Shown here piece after piece: positions 22,430 through 26,466 of a stretch of DNA of 26,466 nt. The translations under genes were made by a program, and so were the position numbers. The DNA comes from a virus. The DNA lies in the IMG/VR virus record IMGVR_UViG_3300021389_000131, positions 1 through 26,466 of that record; one strand, 5' to 3'. Below the pieces are notes generated by a model. It ran no database searches, was not told the origin of the DNA, and saw only the letters and a program-made list of their open reading frames with translations. Numbering within the stretch: the first letter of the stretch is position 1; each line of letters begins with the position of its first letter.

Positions 22430-22593
22430 CAATCAGCCCTCGGCTGCTGTACATGCTCCACAATTGTTGCCGCCTTTTCCAGTGCTGCGCTTCGGCAGAA
22501 CGCGCTAAACGATAGCCCCGACCTGCGCGCGGCTTCTGTGATTATGCGATCATATTCTTCTGCGAAATTGATTAGGCGCTTCTTATCCGACAT
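22429..22593 (-). CDS. ribbon-helix-helix DNA-binding protein (54 aa)
   Basis: ATG 22591-22593 to TGA 22429-22431 gives 54 residues with the Arc/CopG layout. A short strand KRLINF (5-10) is followed by helix A (AEEYDRIITEAARRSG) and helix B (SFSAFCRSAALEKAATI). GGAG lies 8 nt before the start. It is the first gene of the leftward island and is coupled to the RuvC-like gene by TGATG. Proteins of this fold bind short repeated operators as dimers, so the TCATAAT cluster 470 bp downstream is a plausible target. It could be an operon autoregulator or a partition-like protein. Confidence 0.75.
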   Translation of the reverse strand: MSDKKRLINFAEEYDRIITEAARRSGLSFSAFCRSAALEKAATIVEHVQQPRAD

Positions 22594-22722
22594 GGTTTTT
22601 ACTCCTCTTGTGTCTGTTTTCTTTATATATGTTTAAAATATAGGGAGCCAGTTAAAAATGTGCTTGCGCATATGTTTTTTCTATGCGAATACTGGTGGCA
22701 CAACACAAACACGGAGTTTAAA
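22594..22722. other. divergent promoter region between the leftward island and rightward genes
   Basis: A 129-bp AT-rich spacer. It contains copy B of the shared element (22664-22687) facing right and the leader CACAACACAAAC (22699-22710). On the left-facing strand there are AT-rich words such as TATATAAAG, but no clear -35/-10 pair. No gene is seen in it. Confidence 0.6.
22664..22687 (+). promoter_or_regulatory. shared promoter-like element, copy B
   Basis: TTGC (22664-22667), 14 bases, then TATGCG (22682-22687), with AATACTGG following. Here the element also contains an inverted repeat CGCATA-N9-TATGCG, so it reads almost the same on the opposite strand and might influence both divergent operons. 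It is 36 bp before the ATG at 22723. Confidence 0.6.
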
Positions 22723-22956
22723 ATGACAAACGAAACAAAACCCACCGCAAGTCAGATAAACGCTCGCAATCTCAATATGATTGATGCGGCCAAAAGTTAT
22801 TACCGTGTTCGGAAATATGCAGGCGCATGGGTTCCTGTCGCGATTGTAGGCGGCAAAGTATTCACGGGGTCGCATTGCATGACCAGCGGCGACGCTATGG
22901 CATCCGCAATCAAGATTTGCGCCTCACGCAGCAAATCAATTTCAACCAATGCTTAA
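22723..22956 (+). CDS. early protein of unknown function (77 aa)
   Basis: A 77-residue basic protein: TNETKPTASQINARNLNMID, then a beta stretch GAWVPVAIVGGKVFTGSHC, then a helix SGDAMASAIKICASRS. GGAG lies 6 nt before ATG 22723; a longer frame from 22660 starts inside the promoter element and is rejected. Its leader and first seven codons are nearly duplicated at the next gene. No family recognised. Confidence 0.65.
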   Translation: MTNETKPTASQINARNLNMIDAAKSYYRVRKYAGAWVPVAIVGGKVFTGSHCMTSGDAMASAIKICASRSKSISTNA

Positions 22957-22991
22957 TTTGGCAGACACAACACAAACATGGAGTTTAACAA

Positions 22992-23468
22992 ATGACAAAC
23001 GATACTAAACCATCCGAAAAGGACATTGCACTCTGGGAGCGCATCAAGCAAGAAATGCTTGACCACGCAGATGTTGTTTCAGGGTTTACAGATGATGAGC
23101 GTGAGGCGCTAAATGAGCTGCGCTGGACCAGCATGTCCATGTCCGAAGACGTAAACTATTTGATGGACTTTTGCTATAGCGACGTGATTGATTTCTGCCG
23201 CGCAGCTGACTTCTTGTGCGAAGAATACAGCTGGAACACATCTGAAAACGAAGACAAGCGCGACATAGGCAAGAAATCTCTTGCGCTTGCTGAGGCTCTG
23301 CGCTCGGACGCTGGTGATGGCCCGCACTTATCTTACGGCCAAGCCAAAGATTTCGGCGGCATATATCCGCGCATCACTGGCCTTCTGCACACCAAGCCCA
23401 ACAAATACCAAATGGAACGCTTTGCCGAGTGCGGCATCACATGGGAGGGCGAAGTTGATGAGCATTAA
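22992..23468 (+). CDS. early acidic protein of unknown function (158 aa)
   Basis: A helical, acidic 158-residue protein beginning MTNDTKPSEKD, almost the same start as the preceding gene (MTNETKPTAS). The body carries SEDVNYLMDFCYSDVIDFCR and AADFLCEEYSWN. A GGAG lies 8 nt upstream of the ATG. It overlaps the next gene by 11 bases. Its strong negative charge would fit a DNA mimic or a protein-binding inhibitor, but this is only a suggestion from composition. Confidence 0.7.
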   Translation: MTNDTKPSEKDIALWERIKQEMLDHADVVSGFTDDEREALNELRWTSMSMSEDVNYLMDFCYSDVIDFCRAADFLCEEYSWNTSENEDKRDIGKKSLALAEALRSDAGDGPHLSYGQAKDFGGIYPRITGLLHTKPNKYQMERFAECGITWEGEVDEH

Positions 23469-23736
23469 AGTTGGATTGCCTGACGTTACGTTTAACGCTT
23501 TGTGCAAGCTCACAGAGATCGACCGCGAGTTTATTGGCTCGCCGGATTATATGGGCGTGGCGCAGTTCTGGAGCTGGTCACACCCACAGAAAACACGATT
23601 GAGCCGCGCATCTGTTTCTGCCCGGCGCAAGATACATCATGCGCTTGTGAAAGATGGGCTTGATTTGGATGGCGACACAGGCATTCATAGGTCAATTATC
23701 AGCATTGTGCTGGAAAAAGAGGAGCAAGGGCTATGA
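23458..23736 (+). CDS. early protein of unknown function (92 aa)
   Basis: ATG 23458 has GGAGG 9 nt upstream and lies 11 bases inside the previous gene. The protein (SIKVGLPDVTFNALCKLTEI; then SRASVSARRKIHHALVKDGL) is mixed alpha/beta with a basic helix in its second half. No family recognised. Its stop overlaps the next ATG (ATGA), so the two are coupled. Confidence 0.65.
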   Translation: MSIKVGLPDVTFNALCKLTEIDREFIGSPDYMGVAQFWSWSHPQKTRLSRASVSARRKIHHALVKDGLDLDGDTGIHRSIISIVLEKEEQGL

Positions 23737-23990
23737 CTGAACGTGAGGAGCAAATTGCGCAAGCCACGCAAGATTTTTTGATGGCCTTGCCTGACAAAAT
23801 GAAGAACGGCCATTTAGGCTCTGTCATATGCACGATGTTTGAGGCGTTTGGGCTTATCCATGAGACCCGCGTTGATATTTGCGAGGGCGTTTTAAACGTC
23901 ATGCTGGAGCATGACATGCGCGACGATGAGCGCGCAGCGCAAGCCGCTGACGAGTTTCTTGCGCGAGCTGCTGCGAAGGCTCGCAAGTGA
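23733..23990 (+). CDS. early acidic helical protein (85 aa)
   Basis: An 85-residue, almost fully helical acidic protein (TEREEQIAQATQDFLMALPD; then EGVLNVMLEHDMRDDERAAQ) with an Ala/Arg-rich end. ATGA overlap with the upstream gene; GAGG about 11 nt before the start. No family recognised. The gene ends 3 bases before a highly structured spacer. Confidence 0.65.
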   Translation: MTEREEQIAQATQDFLMALPDKMKNGHLGSVICTMFEAFGLIHETRVDICEGVLNVMLEHDMRDDERAAQAADEFLARAAAKARK

Positions 23991-23993
23991 TTT

Positions 23994-24064
23994 GGTCTGA
24001 GCATCTGCCGACGTTTTTGATGCAAATGTTCGGCCCCGTTGTAGCGTTGCGGGAAGCTCAGACC
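23994..24064 (+). ncRNA. candidate structured RNA with a three-way junction (71 nt)
   Basis: The outer stem GGTCTGAGC (23994-24002) / GCTCAGACC (24056-24064), 9 bp, encloses two adjacent hairpins. Hairpin one is GCCGACGTTT (24007-24016) with AAATGTTCGGC (24024-24034), 10 bp including one G-U pair, with one bulged T and a 7-base loop. Hairpin two is CCCG (24035-24038) with CGGG (24050-24053), extendable by a G-U pair. The length is tRNA-like, but no GTTCRA T-loop or usable anticodon arm exists, so it is not called a tRNA. It may be a cis-regulatory element or a small phage RNA. Confidence 0.5.
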
Positions 24065-24068
24065 AATA

Positions 24069-24106
24069 GTGTGCCGGAGCCTTTCGGGGGTTGGGTTCCG
24101 GCACAC
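24069..24106 (+). other. 10-bp hairpin following the structured RNA
   Basis: GTGTGCCGGA (24069-24078) pairs perfectly with TCCGGCACAC (24097-24106) around an 18-base G-rich loop. No T run follows. It may belong to the same structured leader. Confidence 0.55.
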
Positions 24107-24132
24107 CCGGATCAAGAACCACCATTTTAGCG

Positions 24133-24167
24133 CGTCAGACAAAACCCCAAATAGGTTTTGTCTGACG
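24133..24167 (+). other. 14-bp perfect hairpin just upstream of the nuclease-like gene
   Basis: CGTCAGACAAAACC (24133-24146) and GGTTTTGTCTGACG (24154-24167) form a perfect 14-bp stem with a 7-base loop (CCAAATA), ending 17 bp before the ATG at 24185. It lacks a trailing T run, so it is a candidate translational or anti-termination element, or an operator. Confidence 0.65.
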
Positions 24168-24184
24168 TAGAAAGAGAACACGCC

Positions 24185-24694
24185 ATGCTTGTAAGTCTAA
24201 CGCAAAAAGAGGTTGCGCAATGCAATCAGGCCGCAGCAATGCGCTGGCAATTGGCCCGCGCTTCTGGCGTTGTTAATCAGCGCCGGGACAAGGGCAGGTC
24301 TGACGCTGACTTGGATTTGCTGGGCGTAAAGGCAGAGCTTGCCGTGTCGAAGGTGTTTGATCTCGACCACATCCACGCCATAGGCGTAGATGATGGCCGA
24401 GACGTATGGCTGGATAATATTTCTGTAGATGTTAAAGCCACGTTCTACACCACCGGGCGGCTTTTGTTTAAGAAGCGCGAGGCATTCAAGGCTGATTGCT
24501 CTATTCTGGTGTGCCAGCAAGCGCCTGACCGGATGCACGTTGTGGGCTACATACCCCGCACGCATTTTTTAGATCAGGCTTATGAGATTGACCTTGGCCA
24601 CGGCAAAGGCTGGGCAATGGATCAGGAAAATCTATTGCCGCTTGAAAAACTATGGGCGACTGCCCGCAGCATTAAATTGAGGGAAGCAAAATGA
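24185..24694 (+). CDS. PD-(D/E)XK-like nuclease (putative)
   Basis: A 169-residue protein with the core of a restriction-endonuclease-like fold: Glu51 in LGVKAELAVSKVFD on the first helix, a variable strand GVDDGRDVWLDN, then Asp82-x-Lys84 in ISVDVKATFY. A beta strand and helix follow (DCSILVCQQAPDRMHVVGYI). The spacing fits small phage or holding-type nucleases of the family. ATG 24185 is preferred, with AGAAAGAG upstream; a TTG at 24158 lies inside the hairpin. It ends with an ATGA overlap with the next gene. The substrate is unknown; DNA cleavage in recombination or host DNA degradation is likely. Confidence 0.6.
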   Translation: MLVSLTQKEVAQCNQAAAMRWQLARASGVVNQRRDKGRSDADLDLLGVKAELAVSKVFDLDHIHAIGVDDGRDVWLDNISVDVKATFYTTGRLLFKKREAFKADCSILVCQQAPDRMHVVGYIPRTHFLDQAYEIDLGHGKGWAMDQENLLPLEKLWATARSIKLREAK

Positions 24695-25257
24695 ACAAGA
24701 TCATCATAACAAACGCGCACGCTCATGGCTTTGCATTTGCCTGCGATACGGAAACACAAGGGCAGGTCTTTATCCCGGTTCACATCGCTGACGGCTTTGA
24801 CCTTGCGCCGGGCGATGAAATAAACGCTGTTCTTGTGCCTAACTATCAAGACAAGTCGGACAAAGGCACGCCGTGGCAGGCTGTGAAGTTGCAGCGCCCT
24901 GTTGAGGTTGTCCAAGTTACAAGCAAAGAGCATTTGAACGAATGGTATGAGGGCTTATCAGAAGCGCCAGAGGATGAAGTTTGCGAAAAAGCAATCATAG
25001 ATAAATCGCAAACATTAAATAATGAAGCGTTGGACGCAAATCTTCTTGACTTTATTCTTGCCGCTGGCGGGTACCACACCACCGCAGAGCTGGCGGATTA
25101 TTTTGAGCTTGACCACAAGACCGCAGGCAACGCAGCCCAGCGCCTCTTTAACTCTGGCAAGATTGCAAAGGCAGACGTGTTTAATCGCGTGGGCCAGCAA
25201 AGGCCGACAATGATATTGTGGGCCGCTGCGGCTAAAACATTTATTGAGGTGGTGTGA
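24691..25257 (+). CDS. cold-shock-like domain plus winged-helix protein (188 aa)
   Basis: Residues 1-75 look like an OB/cold-shock domain: HGFAFACDTETQGQVFIPVH carries RNP1-like GFAF and RNP2-like VFIPVH. LAPGDEINAVLVPNYQD and TPWQAVKL then close the barrel. Residues 105-188 form a winged helix-turn-helix (LLDFILAAGGYHTTAELADY; then ELDHKTAGNAAQRLFNSGKI). This pairing suggests a nucleic-acid-binding regulator or single-strand-binding accessory. It is coupled by overlap to the nuclease-like gene upstream and the 110-aa gene downstream (TGATG). The domain calls are from pattern only. Confidence 0.65.
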   Translation: MNKIIITNAHAHGFAFACDTETQGQVFIPVHIADGFDLAPGDEINAVLVPNYQDKSDKGTPWQAVKLQRPVEVVQVTSKEHLNEWYEGLSEAPEDEVCEKAIIDKSQTLNNEALDANLLDFILAAGGYHTTAELADYFELDHKTAGNAAQRLFNSGKIAKADVFNRVGQQRPTMILWAAAAKTFIEVV

Positions 25258-25589
25258 TGAGTATATTTCTTGACCCCAAGCGTATCGGAATTGGGCCGGG
25301 CAACTGCGAACATGAAACCATTAGTGTAAACGGAACACACTCAAGCCAAGGTGTTGAGTTCTATGATGATGCAAGAAATTTCTCATACAACAGTCAAGTA
25401 ACGATCTATCGAGGTGAGGCCCCTATTATTTGGCTAAAGGGTATGGTGGTAAGGAATTTGATTGTATCAATAGTTGAGGGGTCATCTGACATACACTTAA
25501 AGGCCTTGCGTGACCTTGTTGAGGAGGAGACTGGGATAAGAGCTGAACAGAAAAGGACAAAGTCCGGACATGTCCAGCCTGTCCGTTAA
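25257..25589 (+). CDS. early protein of unknown function (110 aa)
   Basis: A 110-residue protein with a beta-rich centre (GVEFYDDARNFSYNSQVTIY; then PIIWLKGMVVRNLIVSIVEG) and a basic helical end (ALRDLVEEETGIRAEQKRTK). ATG 25257 shares its A with the previous stop (TGATG). It is the last gene before a hairpin pair and the third promoter-like element, so it probably ends a transcription unit. No family recognised. Confidence 0.65.
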   Translation: MSIFLDPKRIGIGPGNCEHETISVNGTHSSQGVEFYDDARNFSYNSQVTIYRGEAPIIWLKGMVVRNLIVSIVEGSSDIHLKALRDLVEEETGIRAEQKRTKSGHVQPVR

Positions 25590-25623
25590 GGGGGTAACAA
25601 CTTCGGTAAGTCATTACCCCTTT
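25588..25623 (+). terminator. hairpin after the 110-aa gene, weak terminator candidate
   Basis: AAGGGGGTAA (25588-25597) pairs with TTACCCCTTT (25614-25623), 10 bp with one G-U pair, around an inner hairpin ACTT-CGGT-AAGT (25600-25611). The only T residues are the stem's own end, so termination may be partial. Confidence 0.5.
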
Positions 25624-25632
25624 AACAAAATA

Positions 25633-25658
25633 GAACTTCTAAAAAATAAAAGAAGTTC
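25633..25658. other. 8-bp inverted repeat with A-rich loop
   Basis: GAACTTCT (25633-25640) and AGAAGTTC (25651-25658) flank a ten-base A-rich loop. It may be a second RNA hairpin or a regulator site just upstream of promoter-like copy C. Confidence 0.45.
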
Positions 25659-25673
25659 CCCCAGAATTAGGTA

Positions 25674-25697
25674 TTGCATATGAAAAACATATATGCG
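25674..25697 (+). promoter_or_regulatory. shared promoter-like element, copy C
   Basis: TTGC (25674-25677), 14 bases, then TATGCG (25692-25697), followed by AACAATGAGG. It contains an inverted repeat GCATAT-N9-ATATGC. It lies 25 bp before the RecE-like start at 25722, after a hairpin, so it probably opens a new transcription unit. Confidence 0.6.
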
Positions 25698-25721
25698 AAC
25701 AATGAGGAAATGGAGGAAAAC

Positions 25722-26466
25722 ATGACAATCATTAAATCAGAAGACATGTCGAACGAGGAATATCACGCGCATCATGCGTTTGGTTCGACTGCAATTAAGA
25801 CCGCAGCAAACAAAAGCATTGCGCACTTGTTCGGCGCTGAACGTAAGGAAAGCCCGGCATTCGCATTGGGCAGCGCAGTTCACGCTTACTTGTTGGAGCC
25901 AGAGAGAGACCTTGTTGTGCGTGGGCCTGAGACACGGCGCGGCAAGGCATGGTCTGACTTGAAAGATGAGTGCGATGCTTCTGGCAAGATATTGCTCACC
26001 GAGGCTGATTATGATCTGGCAAACAGAATGGCTGAGGCTTGCCTGCAAAATCGTATGGCAAATCATTTGCTCACAAATCCTGACATGTTGGCAGAGGCTT
26101 CATTTTTCGCCACTGAGCCAGACATTGACATTGACCTAAAGACGCGCCCAGATGGCCTCCTGCGCAACGCAGGCATTGTGCTGGACATCAAAACGACCCA
26201 AGACGCATCACCCAGAGGGTTTGAGCGTTCTGTGCGTCAGTTCGGATACGATTTGCAGGCTGCATTTTATATGCACGTCTTGAAACTGAACGGCATTCGT
26301 GTGGAGAACTTTATCTTCATCTGCATCGAGAAGGACGCGCCGCACGTCACTGCGTGCCATGAGCTTTCGGAGATGTATTTGCGCCACGCTCACAACCGTA
26401 TGCTTGCTGCATTGGTTGACATAAAGCAGGCGATTGAGACTGAGGAATATGTCACGAATTGGCCTG
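25722..26466 (+). CDS. RecE-like PD-(D/E)XK exonuclease (3' end cut by window)
   Basis: At least 248 residues of an exonuclease-VIII/DUF3799-type protein. Motifs: FALGSAVHAYLLEP (His54), DLKTRPDGLL (Asp144), GIVLDIKTTQDASP (Asp155-x-Lys157), and YDLQAAFYM (Gln179, Tyr183). These are the RecE-type catalytic residues of PD-(D/E)XK exonucleases that resect double-stranded ends for single-strand annealing. GGAGG lies 5 nt before ATG 25722; an in-frame ATG at 25680 falls inside the promoter element and is not favoured. A recombinase partner such as RecT would be expected just beyond the right edge. Confidence 0.88.
   Translation, partial: MTIIKSEDMSNEEYHAHHAFGSTAIKTAANKSIAHLFGAERKESPAFALGSAVHAYLLEPERDLVVRGPETRRGKAWSDLKDECDASGKILLTEADYDLANRMAEACLQNRMANHLLTNPDMLAEASFFATEPDIDIDLKTRPDGLLRNAGIVLDIKTTQDASPRGFERSVRQFGYDLQAAFYMHVLKLNGIRVENFIFICIEKDAPHVTACHELSEMYLRHAHNRMLAALVDIKQAIETEEYVTNWP

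Noticed and set aside
22660-22722. Upstream start of the 77-aa gene at 22660
   Set aside because: The extra residues would be encoded by the promoter-like element and CA-rich leader; the GGAG before 22723 decides the start.
23994-24065. tRNA gene at the cloverleaf-like fold
   Set aside because: Length and acceptor-like stem fit, but there is no GTTCRA T-loop, no proper T-arm and no believable anticodon arm, so it is reported only as a structured RNA candidate.

Overview
The window is part of the genome of a tailed double-stranded DNA phage (or a prophage). Short overlapping genes, strong Shine-Dalgarno sequences, a complete packaging and tail module and an early/recombination module all fit this. 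The portal, a P22 gp10-like tail hub, an SU10-type adaptor and a T7 gp13-like GNAT-fold protein point to podovirus-like morphology. Repeat-rich fibre and ejection proteins of this kind are common in marine and freshwater phages. The base composition is roughly balanced and no host gene, integrase or tRNA is visible, so the host cannot be named; an aquatic alphaproteobacterium is only a guess.

Left two thirds (8-19716, all on the minus strand): one long late operon transcribed leftwards. In transcription order it carries terS, terL, a 62-aa protein, a 26-aa four-cysteine microprotein, a 22-aa-repeat protein, a head-tail adaptor, a fibre cluster, a gp10-like beta-propeller hub, a jelly-roll-like protein, a GNAT-fold protein, four probable ejection/internal virion proteins, the portal and a small post-portal protein. 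The fibre cluster includes two YadA-like head-repeat fibres, a protein with eleven 23-aa repeats and two tail-assembly-chaperone-like proteins. Scaffold and major capsid genes are absent and probably lie beyond the left edge.

Control region (19717-20168): a 452-bp divergent spacer with G tracts, a palindrome, six imperfect 11-bp tandem repeats, a 21-bp perfect inverted repeat and the first copy of a shared promoter-like element. It may hold the packaging start, an origin and/or the early-late switch.

Right third (20169-26466): the early side. A plus-strand operon of three small genes ends at an intrinsic terminator at 20899-20923. It faces a minus-strand island of five genes (66-aa protein, DUF6378-like, 84-aa protein, RuvC-like resolvase, ribbon-helix-helix protein), which contains a 147-bp AT-rich cluster of eight TCATAAT heptads. 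From 22723 rightwards the plus-strand genes resume: four unknown small proteins, a structured-RNA-like spacer, a PD-(D/E)XK-like protein, a cold-shock-like/winged-helix protein, a 110-aa protein and a RecE-like exonuclease cut by the window end.

The strongest previously unlisted signal is an element TTGC-N14-TATGCG, found with exactly the same spacing upstream of three plus-strand transcription units (20101, 22664, 25674). Other striking signals are the helically phased 11-bp repeats, the TCATAAT heptad cluster next to a ribbon-helix-helix gene, and a 71-nt three-way-junction fold at 23994-24064.
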